DNA of 64,000 nt, taken from Immersiella caudata. Lineage: Eukaryota; Ascomycota; Sordariomycetes; Sordariales; Lasiosphaeriaceae. The position numbers and the translations under genes were made by a program. Position 1 is the first letter of the stretch; the number at the start of each line of letters is the position of its first letter. The notes below the pieces were generated by a model. It did no database searches. It worked only from the letters and a program-made list of their open reading frames with translations, and was not told the origin of the DNA. The stretch lies in assembly GCA_030512335.1 (NCBI GenBank), contig JAULSU010000002.1, positions 868,001 to 932,000 on the forward strand, read 5' to 3'. Of this stretch, positions 9,800-20,731 are shown piece after piece.

Positions 9800-10536
9800 T
9801 CAAAACCCCGGCCCCCTCCCCCCAATCCCACTCCCCATTTGATTGACACTCGTCCCCTTCAATTTATGATCCGCCGGATTCGCCGCAGCCTCATACAAAA
9901 TATTCGCCGGCGCCCGTCCCAACTGCATCCACTCCCCCTTGAAACCAACATAACTCACCCTCGTAACATCCTCATCGCCATCCCCAAAGTTATCCGGAAA
10001 AAACAACGCCAGCCTGCGCACCGCGTTGAACCGCGCCCTGCGCACAGGGAGTTCCTGCAATTCACTTGTGCGTGAGAGTTCAAAGGTCTGTGTGCCTTCT
10101 GTATCGGAGGCGGTGGAGAAGTCGATGTCCTCGCGGTTGATGATGACTTTGAGGGTGCGTGGGGCCGAGTCGGAGTCTGAGGTGCGGAGGAGGATGGAGT
10201 GGAGTTTTATTTGGCCGGTGAAGCTGTATTAGTGTTAGTATTGATGTTGTGGGATAGGGGGAAAATAAAGGGGGGCTACGGGATATTCATGAGCAGCTCC
10301 TCGTCGGCGTCGCTTGCGAGCTCGGGTTCGGGAGTGAGACGCTCGGCCCACGTCTTTTTGACGATGGCGCGGCCGGAGCCTTCGACGGCTTCGTTTAGGG
10401 CGGTGACTTCGTCAAAGTTGATGTGTTGGTAGAGGGAGAACTGCAGGGCGGGGGTGATGTCGTCTGAGTGGTCGTGCTCGGCGTCATCGTGCCCGTCGCC
10501 GTGCGAATGCGAGTGCTCATCGTGGCAGTGCGACAT
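9800..10536 (-). CDS. PITH domain protein (PITHD1-like)
   Basis: Two exons (10280-10536 and 9800-10223) joined by a 56-nt intron (donor GTAGCC, acceptor ACAG, phase 2), 226 aa. The N-terminus is rich in His and Asp (SHCHDEHSHSHGDGHDD), as in PITHD1 orthologues. The PITH domain follows: LYQHINFDEVTALNE, FTGQIKLHSILLR, INREDIDFSTA, then TQTFELSRT, ELPVRRARFNAVRRLALFFPDN and VSYVGFKGEW. In thioredoxin-like proteins this domain binds the 26S proteasome; here it stands alone, as in PITHD1. The role in this fungus is inferred from the family. The C-terminus of the gene is convergent with CCDC25-like, with 77 bp between stops. Confidence 0.9.
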
Positions 10537-10916
10537 TTTGATTTGAGTCTAGGGGGGAATGAATTTGGGTAGGAGGATAAGAGTGGATTTTTTGGGAATA
10601 TGGGTGAGCACAGTGATGTGAGTTGGGCTGTGTGATGATTGAGGTGAGTGAAGTGGGGATGTTTGCCTGGCAGTTGGAGCTCCAGCGTTTTTGGGGATGT
10701 GGGCTCCAAACAACGGTTTAGGTTTGCCACTCAGCATTAAAATACAATCCGAACAAAATTTCAAAAGACCTTGCCTTCGGCTTTGAATATTGGATGAATA
10801 GAGTACGCCAATCTTGGCTCATGGTATCTAAGATCGGGCAGGACGAAATTACAACAGTATACAATGATCGCGCAGTCATGATTGGAAGCCCTTTTCCAAC
10901 ATATCCCACAATCCAA
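10537..10916. other. intergenic between PITH and RRN6 genes
   Basis: Contains the promoter of the PITH gene and the 3' flank of RRN6. No other feature is seen. Confidence 0.4.
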
Positions 10917-13915
10917 TCACCTAAACCCGCTCTTCCCCTTCTTCTTTGCCTTCTTGCTCGGTCGCCCCCCGTATGGCCCAGCTACTACCTGAGACATAAC
11001 AGGCTGCGAGGTAGGTGGCATTTGCGACGATGACTGCCCTCCAAAGCTCATAGGTTCCCGTTGACTCGCGGCCACCTGAATAATCGGTATTGGCTGCGAT
11101 TCAGCCACAGAAGTAAATCCATCCGAGTGAGCTCGTGAGGCAAGCTTATCCTCTCTCTTTCGTCTCTTCTCTGCCTTCTTCAGCTTCCTGACATGTGCCG
11201 GATCCATCTCCTCTTCCTCCCATGGCGTCCAGTCGAGCTTCCCTGTCTCCAAACTACGGTCCCAGTGGGATTGCAGCAGCGACTGGCTCTTTGGCGCGGG
11301 TACCGGCTTCATGTAAGCATACTTTCGTAGATGTTTGCTCACTGGCCCTTCCTCTTCCTTAGGAAGCGTCGGCAGGTCTGGCTCCTCCTGAGACTGTTGA
11401 AGAGGGGGCGAGCTGCGCCATTGTAATGATTCTTGTGATGCCGCCTCCAATTGCACTCCACCATCTGCCCCTGGTGCAGGAGTAGCCGCCTTTGCAGCAA
11501 TACCAATCTCCGACAGGTAGATCTCCGCCGCCATACGTCGGACACTCTCCCGAACATGACCATCTTCGGTATCCAGGGATCCAATAAACATGTCTTCCAA
11601 CTTTCCCACCAAATCGTCCAACTCGGGACCAGAAAACCGAATGCCGCTTGGAGCCGGCCGCAGGGTCCCTTTTACCAGGTCATCTTGCCTAGTTTTCCAG
11701 TCTTCTGCAACACGGGACAGAATGCCGACGCTATTCCCGGGTCCGATCAAATCCAGAAGCGAGTGTCGAGGCATGACCCCGTCTCGCGTGTCTTTCTCGA
11801 TGGCATGGGCGATGGCATCAGACGCAATACCCTCCTTATCGATATCCATGTCCTCTCCCTCGCCCGCCATGCGCCCTCCCAATATCCTAAAGTTGGTGAC
11901 CCTGTGCACAGCCGGCTCGGTTTCCACATCCGTGATGAGCTCATCCTCCATTCCCTTCGCCGTAGCAAGCCAAGGGCGTTCGTCGTAACCATCTGGGACG
12001 ACGAAGGCGTTCTCCATCGCATGCAAGAATTTCTTTCGCTCGCGTCTTCGGAGTGTCCTCGTCCCCTTTTTTCGTATCAAGCGGTCTGGAGCAGTGAGCC
12101 TAACACCCGGCTTCTCCGACCAGCCACAGAGCGCGCAGCTGAGACTGAGGTCGTCTCCAAGAGCCAGAAACTGAAAGTACTTGGCGTCTGTCGCTCTCTT
12201 GGAAGCCGCTCCCTGTTCTTCGGGGTTGACAGCCTCGCGCCGTTTCAAGCGCAGCATCCCCATGCTGGAAAACTTTGGCGGATCCTCCAGAGTTATTATC
12301 TCGCTGTGATGCCGAAAAGGCATTCCTGGTTCGGGGCTGATAAACCAAACGACCGTTGTTTGCGAGCCCTTCGGCGACCGAACACAAGCAAAGCAAGCCT
12401 TTTGGTTGTCGATGTACGCGGTTGGAGAAACATCCAGCCTGAGCGTTGGGTCTCTGTTGTCCCCCCGATGAGCAGAAGCGGCCAGTACGTCAAGCGATAG
12501 CTTGCCGTTGCTTGTCTCCTTAGCTGCCACCAGAAATACCATCGTGCTTGTTAGAATGAAGGCCTGGGAGAAGTGTAACGGTGACTGCCTCACAACGAGA
12601 ACTTTTTGAGCTCCGGTCTGAGGACGGTAGAGCACTAGCTTTTGAGTGGCATCAAGAAATCTTCCCGTCTCCACATCGAATAAGTGCACGGCTGTGCTGT
12701 TGCACATCAGGAGCAGACTTGGCTGCCCAGCCACCGCCTCCTCGGGCTTCACGGGGAGGCCAACTGAATAGTCCTGAAAACCTGAATTTCCTCGGTCCAA
12801 ACCTAACCACAGTATATTGTGCGGTTCCTGCAATTTGGGGGGCTTGGCAGATATCTCTTTGATGGGACCCGTGAGGATGTTGCCGCGCATTTTTAGAATC
12901 GGCCGAAGAGCTTTGGGTCGGGCTGCTCGGCGACCAGCAATGTCCCAAATGCTCCAGTTCCCAGCCTGGTCAATGATGGCAAGCTGAGGGAGGTGCTCGT
13001 CAGACCGGGATCTGAAGGCCACGTCGGTTTGCGGGTGTCCTCCTGTCTGGTCGCTCCGGATTGCGAATATAGGATTCGCGAAGAGCTGTGCTGCACTGGA
13101 ATTGTCGCCCGACAGACCCGCAGTCTGGGTAGGGATTCGTTTCACCTCGGGTTCGCACACGCCCGTCATGGTTGTTTTTTGCACCAAAAGCCAGCGGATG
13201 GGCTGGAACTTGGTTTTATCGATGGCGAACTTGATGGATGAAATGGGTTGACTGTCCTGGCACCATTCGCCACTAACATTGAGATTTGGTTTGTGGAGGT
13301 CAACCCTGATATCCTCAGACTCCCAAGACCACTCTTCCTTCGCAATGCTGATGAGTCGGAGAACGTGGCCCGATTTGCCAGAAGCAAAGGCAATCACCGG
13401 ATAGGCTTTCGCCGCGACTGCCACGTCTCTCAGATCCGTGATTTCCCCCAAGGCTAAGAGGCTAGAGGGGCTGGTCAATGGGAGCCGCGGTCCAGGGTTG
13501 GTGGGGTTTGTAACCTCATCCGCAAGAAGCATCTCTGTGTTCTCATCAGCCAGACATGCTTCCGGGTAGTGGTTCAAAAGCCAGTTCTTCTGCGATCTGG
13601 CAAGGCGCCAAAGAGGCAGGTCGCCCGAGAGGGTTTCCGTTTTCTCAGGCGCAAACCACTGGGTGAAAGGTGCTACTTGGTGAAATCGCGGTGCTGGCCC
13701 AAGTTAGGCTTTGGAACGAATAACTTCGGAAGGAACGCCTTGGGATAGAAGGGCTCACCATTGTGCTTCATGCGGCTTGTGCGCAGTTCTCCGATGGTCT
13801 GGTTGCTTTGCGCCGGGATATATGTCAAGCTACCGAATACGCCATCGTAGTGAGGCCGCACATCCAGTTGCCTCGGCGGCCTTGCGCGGCGCCAAGCGCT
13901 GGTTGATTCAGCCAT
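10917..13915 (-). CDS. RRN6: RNA polymerase I initiation factor Rrn6-like
   Basis: Two exons (13759-13915 and 10917-13693) with a 65-nt intron (GTGAGC...CTAAC...CCAG, phase 1), about 977 aa. Splicing removes an early stop and joins the first 52 residues to PRFHQVAPFTQWFAPEK, which matches the Rrn6 block before WRLARSQKNWLLNHYPEA. The rest has a predicted beta-propeller region (for example LPQLAIIDQAGNWSIWDI), an FQFLALGDDLSLS segment, helical repeats and a Lys-rich end (KKAKKKGKSGF). Rrn6 is a subunit of core factor, which recruits RNA polymerase I to rDNA promoters in the nucleolus. Sequence conservation of the family is low, so the call rests on architecture and these blocks. Confidence 0.8.
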
Positions 13916-14385
13916 TGGGACTGAGATGTCTGAAGACAGGTGAAGATGAAATGATCAGGTGCATGACTTTGATAAAGTGGTTCGCAAAAAGTTGACTCCA
14001 ACGACTCAGGAAGGCGCATCCAACAGGCCTCAAACAACGCTATGCAACATCAAGAAGTCCTAGCCTCTTCATCAGCTCAAGAAAAAAACACGTTACAATG
14101 ATGGCAAAGTAACTTTTTTTTGAAGCCGTTGAAAACTCTCTGGGAAGCCTCTCCTCAAAGGCGTTGACATAATTCCGGGAAAGAGGGTTAGGGTGCTTAT
14201 CGCGACGCCACCAATAATGGCACAGCTTGGCGGCGCCATATCCGTGGTTCCTCGGAGACCAATCCCAGAGCGGAAGCATGGTAAACAAACCTCCCATATC
14301 TTGCGACATGCGACAAACAACCTCCTCGCACCCCAACACTCCAGACCTTACCACCACACCCGCAAAAAAACACAATAAAACCACC
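13916..14385. promoter_or_regulatory. divergent promoter region, RRN6 / SPC25
   Basis: 470 bp between two opposing start codons. An in-frame ATG at 14278 could extend Spc25 N-terminally but lies in poor context. No TATA box is clear. Confidence 0.35.
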
Positions 14386-15153
14386 ATGTCCTCCGTCTTC
14401 GAACCCTCCCACTCCACCACCCGGCCCCCCCTCGGTGGGGGCCCCTCCCTCGCCGATACCCTCCCCAGCATCAACTTCGGCTTCGACGAGCTACGCGACC
14501 GCATGGCGAAATTCACCGCCAAATTCGACGCCTTCATCGAACAAGGCCGCAAGCGCGTTCTCGAAGAGCGCAACCAGTTCCGCATGAACGTCGCCGAGCT
14601 GCAAGAAGACCAGCGCATGAAGAAAAAGGACATTGAGATCCTCCAGCTGAAGACCTCATCCTACCAGCAGACCATGTCCAAAGAGGCGGCTGAGACGCGC
14701 GAGATGCAAGCTGCTATTACGAGCTTGACGGCACAGAGGGATAAGCAAGCTGCTAATAGGGACGCGCTGAAGGCGCAGATTGCGGCGACGCAAAAGGAGA
14801 TTGATGCGCGGTTGGCTGCGCAGAGGGCGCATGCTGCGCAGGTGGAGGCGCAGGCGAGGTTCAACGTGCCGGAGTTGGATTTTTGGGTGACGAATTTGTG
14901 TTTGAGGATTGAGGGGGCGGGGGTGGAGGACCGGTTGAAGTTTGTGTATACGCATGTGGATGAGAAGAGCTGGGAGAGGGAGGCGTGGTTTGAGCTGAGT
15001 ATGGGGGGGAGGGATTATGATGTCAGGCACTGCAGGCCGAAGCTGGAGAGGGAGAAGGTGGAGAGGGTGTTGGAGAGGGTGAATGAGACGAGGGAGTTGG
15101 CGGTGTTGTTGAAGGGGATGAGGGAGTTGTTCGTGGAAGCTATGAAGTCGTGA
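14386..15153 (+). CDS. SPC25: kinetochore protein Spc25
   Basis: Single exon, 255 aa. A long coiled coil spans about residues 30-160 (heptads from LRDRMAKFTAKFDAFIEQG to ARLAAQRAHAAQVEAQ). The globular Spc25 C-terminal domain follows: LDFWVTNLCLRIEGAG, DRLKFVYTHVDEKSWEREAWFEL, then a conserved RDY motif and a helix ending KGMRELFVEA. Spc25 pairs with Spc24 in the Ndc80 complex and anchors it to the inner kinetochore. I chose the ATG at 14386 because of its ACCACCATG context; upstream in-frame codons encode unrelated low-quality sequence. Confidence 0.92.
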   Translation: MSSVFEPSHSTTRPPLGGGPSLADTLPSINFGFDELRDRMAKFTAKFDAFIEQGRKRVLEERNQFRMNVAELQEDQRMKKKDIEILQLKTSSYQQTMSKEAAETREMQAAITSLTAQRDKQAANRDALKAQIAATQKEIDARLAAQRAHAAQVEAQARFNVPELDFWVTNLCLRIEGAGVEDRLKFVYTHVDEKSWEREAWFELSMGGRDYDVRHCRPKLEREKVERVLERVNETRELAVLLKGMRELFVEAMKS

Positions 15154-15818
15154 GAGTATGCTGGGTATTACGGCAGCTTTGAGGGATGTAATGTTACGAC
15201 GGAATGGTATCGGTCCTCTAATTCAGTGTGAATATGGATGGATTTCCTTGTGAAAGTTTGAGATACAGGTGTTATTATGCTGGGCTTGAAGACGGTGCCT
15301 CGAGATTACATCCAACATACCGGTCACGGAGCATTTGCCCAGTTCACAACATGAGCCGAGGATATCTAGTTGTCTAGGGGGCGGCAGAGGGTGCCCAGCC
15401 GTCCAACGCTCCAGGGTGGCGATGTAGAGCTTTTTCCTCGTCTGGTGGAGGGTGCGTGGTGTGAGAAACAATGTTTCATATGCTTCACGAGCCCCTCAGT
15501 CGGAAGTAGTCCATGCCTCCTTGCATTCCCAGTAGGCCTTGCTTTTCGGGGTAGAGGGCATAGAAAACTCTTTAGAATGCGTTTTTGCATATCAGTAACG
15601 CCTTTTCCAGGTTGGTACAGGGTTCGCACCTGGATCATGGGGGGCCAAACGCTATGATATTCTATACCGACACCCCTGATCCAAAGCAAAACTCAAGTCT
15701 ATACACGCTGTTCGAGCGCTGCTCATGACGCCTACCCTGATGACGCCTGACCCCTCAATTCTATGTAGTCCCGGCCCCATCGTTCATTAACATGCATTCC
15801 GACATTTCGCATATCCAT
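15154..15818. other. intergenic, convergent 3' ends
   Basis: 3' flanks of SPC25 and PTH2. The stretch around 15590-15650 has a weak B-box-like GGTTCG but no tRNA fold that I could build. Confidence 0.4.
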
Positions 15819-16540
15819 TCACAGAAGCTTCAGGTGACCTGTAATCTTATCCACCTCGCTCTTGGGCGCTGGCCCAACCCCAAGCACCGTCCTGCTGCTC
15901 GCTGCAATCTGTGTCCGCCCGGCATCCTGAATAACCTCAGCTGTGACGCCTAGGCTTCGTGCCTTGCGCATCAGCTCCAGCATCTCGTCCTCACTCTTGG
16001 TCTGCACAGCAATCTTGGCCTGCCCCATGCGTTCCCACTGTCGAAGGAGCTTAGCCTCGGTAGATTTCGGGTCTTTCGCAGCGGCGCGGGAGAGAGTCTT
16101 GTAGCATGCTAGCGTTGCGTGTCCGCACTGCGCAGCGATTTTTCCTGGGGGTGGGTTAGCATTCGCCCCTGACTGAATATCGCTGTCGCAAGAGGAAGCA
16201 TGCCCTTTGTCATCCCGAGATCAGTGCGGACCACAAGAACCAGCTTGCACTCTTCATTAGATTTGGGTGCTACCGCTGGCGCTTTGGTGGCTCGCAGCCC
16301 CTGTCGGCGATCGGCCTCTTCACCGTTGCCCCAATTCGGCGCATGATCGAGAATTGTGTCGTCTTCGTCGATGTCGGACTCTTCGCTTTCGACGGGGTCC
16401 TTCCAATTGGCGTCGCGCTCCTCCTTCAGCGCGGAAGAGAACACGTAGCCGCGGATGGCGTAGATGCCGAGGAGGTAGCCCGAGACGAGACTGATGAGAC
16501 CAGTAGTCACCACCACCTGGGGTGACACACCGTCAACCAT
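15819..16540 (-). CDS. PTH2: peptidyl-tRNA hydrolase 2, with a GC-AG intron
   Basis: Two exons (16204-16540 and 15819-16144), 220 aa. An N-terminal membrane anchor (VVVTTGLISLVSGYLLGIYAI) and an acidic linker precede the Pth2 domain: KLVLVVRTDLGMTKGKIAAQCGHATLACYK, then MGQAKIAVQTKSEDEM, AEVIQDAGRTQIA, then a TVLGVGPAP loop and a GHLKLL end. The join needed to restore TKGKIAAQ uses a GC donor (GCATGC) with a CTAAC branch and CCCAG acceptor; no GT donor gives this frame. Pth2 releases tRNA from prematurely ended peptidyl-tRNAs and is anchored in mitochondria in yeast. Confidence 0.92.
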
Positions 16541-17111
16541 ATTGAAATCGCTGTCCGGTTGTGAAAAGAGGGATTCCGGCAGTTATTATAAGGCGTAGTT
16601 AGAGACGGTGTGAGCGGTGTGGAAGATTTGGATAGCGCGTGGGTGGGCGATTGCCAGGCGGGAGGGGATGACGCGCATCTCCAAAAATTGATCCGGCCAC
16701 AAATAATCCTTGCTTGAGATCTTCCAGGGGTTGCGACCCCAGCGCCTGCCGCCAGCAGCGGCAGATTCCGGTGGGTTTCAACGGCTGCCCCACAATACGT
16801 ACCTGCTGTAAGCCAAGCCCTGGGTCTGGCTGGTGGGAGCAACCCTGAGGGGGTTTCGTCGAGGGTGTGACTTCCCTCTGTGAAAGCTTCCCTTCGTCTT
16901 CAACTCACCTCATGAGATAACCTGGTATCCCTTTTGGTTACATCCGCCATAGCCTCTCATGAGGGCGAGGTTATAGCACCGCTTTACCCCTCCGAGAGGG
17001 CATTATCTTTGCTCAACCCTAAGTACACAACTTAAGCCTCCGCGATTCAAGCAGCCTTCAACCTTCACGTACCTCCAAACACCTACAACCATCTGTGAAA
17101 GACATCAAAAT
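16541..17111. promoter_or_regulatory. divergent promoter region, PTH2 / nicotinamide riboside kinase
   Basis: 571 bp between opposing start codons. No individual element is recognised with confidence. Confidence 0.35.
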
Positions 17112-18137
17112 ATGGAGGACCAGAAGGCTATCATAGTCGGAATCAGCGGGTGCTCCTCCAGCGGGAAGACCACCCTCGCCCGCCTGCTGCGCGACATCTT
17201 CCCCAACACCTTCATCCTGCACGAAGATGATTTCTACAAGCCCGAAGACCAGTAAAAACGCCACCTCCTTTTATTTTCCTCTCCACTAACCTCAACCCAG
17301 ACTTCCCATCAAACACGGCCTCGTCGACTGGGACTGTCCCGAAGCCATCTCCGTGCCCGACATGGAGTCAGCCCTCTCGCACATCCGTTCAACGGGCACA
17401 TTCCCAGTTAGTATCCTCTCCTCCCCCAACCTCTCCCACCGCCGCGGCCGCGGCAGCCTCCTAATCCAAGGCGACGTCCCCTTGCCCCCTTTCTCTCCTC
17501 ACCAACATTCAGAACAAAACCAAGAACAGCAACTTACCACATAACCCCCCCACAGCCAACCGTCAACTCAAAAGAAGACCAAAACTCCGTCGGCGCCGTA
17601 CCCATAACCCCATCTCAACTATCCACCCTTAAAGAGCGCGTCAACTCCTGGCTTCACCCCTCACGCCCCGGCAAAGGCCACCTCATCTTCCCACCCCCAA
17701 CCTGTTCAACTCTTGAAACCCCTTCAAATTTCCCCCGCATCTGCCTCCTAGACGGCTTCCTCCTCTACTACCCACCCCACTTCACACCCATCATGTCCGC
17801 ACTCGACATTAAGCTCTTCCTTCTCGTCTCCCGCGCCAGAGCCACACAGCGCCGTGAGAATCGAGACGGGTATGTGACGCTCGAAGGCTTCTGGACGGAT
17901 CCGCCCGGGTACGTTGACAAGATTGTTTGGCCCAACTATGCCGAGTCGCACGCGTGGATGTTTAAGGATGGAGATGCGGAAAAGGGTTTGTTGGATGAGA
18001 GGGTTTTAGCCAAGGAAGGAATTCTAGCCCAGTTGGGGAAGGGGATGGATGCTGATTTTAGCGAAACGTTGGAGTGGGCCGTTGAGACGATCATTGAGGA
18101 GTTGGAGAGGATTGTTTTGGGTGATGGGAAGGAGTGA
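17112..18137 (+). CDS. NRK1: nicotinamide riboside kinase
   Basis: Three exons (17112-17251, 17301-17406, 17556-18137) give 275 aa. Walker A is GISGCSSSGKTT near the N-terminus, then ILHEDDFYKPEDQ and the LVDWDCPEAI block that is diagnostic for Nrk1. ICLLDGFLLYY resembles the Walker B region, and RRENRDGYVTLEGFWTDPPGYVDKIVWPNY is the lid and substrate loop. The enzyme phosphorylates nicotinamide riboside to NMN, a salvage step to NAD. Intron 2 is 149 nt, longer than most here, and its acceptor follows a C-run (ACCCCCCCACAG). Confidence 0.9.
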
Positions 18138-18569
18138 CCCCTGTCATGACCAGTTTAACACAAATACCCTAGACAACATTGTTCACACCTCAAAGGTAAG
18201 ATCACAGGTTGAGCACAAGAGACGCAGAGAGCAAAATTGGAGTAAGAACATCTTCCGCTCAACTCATACAAGTATATACAATACCCTAGAGGTTCAACTA
18301 TATGAACAGAAGAAGAATATGTCGTTATATGTAAGCTCCAATCACGATGCGAACCCTGCCAGTCCTATACCGCCCCCAAACCCTGACCTAGTAAACAAAG
18401 GAGACATCCTCATCATGATTTTTTCCATGTGCCGCCATATGACTCCCAACGATTGTCGTGTCCGCCATTAAAGTGAGTTGGGTGATTTTCGATTGGATGC
18501 ACCCGCTTATTCGTTGCTCCTGAACGATGGCGATGGGGCTGTGATCATGCCCATTGTTCATTGGCCCTT
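18138..18569. other. intergenic, convergent 3' ends
   Basis: 3' flanks of NRK1 and the glucoamylase gene. Nothing else is visible. Confidence 0.5.
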
Positions 18570-20627
18570 CTATTTCCACGAGTCGCCGCGAACGACTTCG
18601 TTGCAAGTCTCGGGCACAGAGAAGCTGCGGTTGGGGTCCGACTCCCAGCGGACAGACCCATCAGCCTGGACGTTCACATACTTATACTCGATGCGCTGGC
18701 CGGCGGGAAGAAGGACCGAGATGCTCCAGAGGGGGTTGGAGGGGGTGTATTGGCCGGAGTTGAGAAGAACGCCCTTGCTAGGGTTCCAGTTGCCCAGGGC
18801 GGGGTGATTGCCGACGAGCTTGATGTTCTGTCCCCACTCGGTAGAGGCACGCTGGTTGAAGGTCACGAGAACCTCGCTGCAGCTGGTGGGCTGAGGGGCC
18901 GAGCTGCTGGTGGGGGAAGGGGTACCGGGCGTCTGCGAGGGAGGGAAGATGGTGTTGGTGGCGGTGGTGTAGGTGCCGGCGACAGTAATAGCGGCGCAGC
19001 TGTTAGGGAGAGTGTTTCCGGTGCCGGCGCTCCATGAGGCAGGGACTCTTCCGGCGCGGCGGGCAGTGGCGGTCAGGAAGGCGGAGTAAGACCAGGTGAG
19101 ATCCGCAGCGGCAAGGGGGGCGCCAGTGTTGCGGTCGAACTGCTCGGGTATGGAGCCACCCGGAATCTTGCGCTGGTCGATGATGGCGAGGAACTCGTCA
19201 GCATAGATCTGAACGGCGTCGATGATGGCGGTGTAGGTGGACGAGGACGACGCGAAGGTGCCAGTGTTCACAGACGGGACAAGGGCCCTGAAGAAGGCCA
19301 GCGACAACGGGGTGACAGTGATGGAGCCCTGCTGCTTCCACACGATAATGGCATCGTAGAGCTGCTCGGCAGCGGCGAGGGTGGTGAGATACCACGGGTT
19401 GCCGTTGTAGTAAACGTCCTCAGAGTAGCGACCAATAGCGACGGCCTTGTTCTGGGGAATTCCGCGGTTGATGGTGTAGATGGACCGGAAAGAGTCAACA
19501 GTCGACTTGTGGTTGGAAAGAGCCTTGTCGCTGCACGGCTGGAAGGTGTTGGCATCGCATCCAATGGTGGGGTCAAAGTTGTGGATGGACGCAAGGATAG
19601 AGTTGGCATCGCGACCGTTGCGGTATTCGCCACCGTTGACTGCTCTTCGTTAGAATTTCGACGCTTATGTGAAGCGCAGCTTAAAGGGTTAGGCTTACTG
19701 TTGGAAACAACGTAACCCTGGTTCTGGTTCCAGAAGCTCTGGACGAAGCAGAGGACACGAGGAGCGACAGCAGTGCAAGCAGGGCAAGAGAGGCCCAGGG
19801 ACTTTGCGAGAGCAGCACCCTCAACCAAAGCTATTCCGAAATCAGCATATATCTTCAAGGCCCAGGGTTGGCAATGACCTTACCGCGGTGTGAACTTGTG
19901 ATGGTGAAGAAAGAGCTGCCGGGGACCTCTTCCCACAGGTCAAAGCCAGTCTGGTTCCAGTACTGGGCGGTATACTGGAGATCGTTTTTGACAGCCGGCC
20001 AGATGACGTCCCTGGCGGTGGCGGTATATCCGTTGGCGACCAACCACTTGGCGTAAGTCATGAGAGCAATGGCGCGCAGAGGCGGGCCGTCTCTTTGGGG
20101 CCGACCCCATTCACCCGTGAACTTTGTCAGGTCGACGTAGAACTTGGCCTCTCCCAAGCCGGCACCATTGGAAAGGTCGCCCACGGGGTTCGCCACGGTC
20201 TGGAGCTTGGCCTGCGAAGCAAGGAAGTTGTTGAGATGGCGCTGGAACGTGGAATTGTAAGAGTGAGCGAACGACTCCGCAACGTTCTTGAAAACCAAGG
20301 CGCTGTCGCGGGTCCAGGTGTACCAGTCTGTTCTCCAGTTAGTATCTTGGCCACGTATTTGTTCCCGCAAGTTGACTTACAATCCGGGTTCTGCTTCGAA
20401 GGGCTGGCAACGCAGACACTAGGGGCAACACCCTGAGCGCGGCAACCATCAGCTCCGATGTTGCAGAAGAGCCTCTCCCACGAGACCGGGGTCTGAGCCT
20501 CAATGAAGGAGTCGACGGAGCGCCTGAGGATCTGGGCATCGCGTCTGGCGTGGGAATCCTCAGGGCGACCGAAGACGGTCTGTACAGCGCAGACTCCGAG
20601 GAGCAGAAGAGACGAAAGAGCGTGCAT
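18570..20627 (-). CDS. gla1: secreted glucoamylase, GH15 with C-terminal CBM20
   Basis: Four exons (20381-20627, 19884-20327, 19699-19830, 18570-19639), 630 aa, the usual length. A signal peptide (MHALSSLLLLGVCAVQTVFG) is followed by a short propeptide with basic sites. The GH15 domain shows DYWYTWTRDSALV, GEWGRPQRDGPPLRAIAL, DLWEEVPGSSFF (general acid is the first Glu, E215), HRALVEG, then YSEDVYYNGNPWYL and EQFDR with DLTWSY near the catalytic base. A Ser/Thr/Pro linker leads to a starch-binding CBM20 (VTFNQRASTEWGQNIKLVGNHPALGNWNPSKG). It releases glucose from the non-reducing ends of starch. An in-frame upstream ATG at 20723 is rejected because it would bury the signal peptide. Confidence 0.95.
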
Positions 20628-20725
20628 GGTGGGCTGGAAGAAGCCGAAGCTGCTGGAGGTGAGGTTGGCGAGCTGAGGGGTGAGGTGAGGCTCAAGTCCG
20701 TTAACCGCGAGGCCGGCCATCATGG

Positions 20726-20731
20726 TTTATA
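20726..20731 (-). promoter_or_regulatory. TATA box of the glucoamylase gene
   Basis: TATAAA on the minus strand, about 100 nt upstream of the signal-peptide ATG at 20627. It fits a strongly inducible secreted-enzyme gene. Confidence 0.6.

Noticed and set aside
14227..14385. Longer start for Spc25
   Set aside because: Begins with a non-ATG codon or a poorly placed ATG; the extra residues are unlike Spc25.
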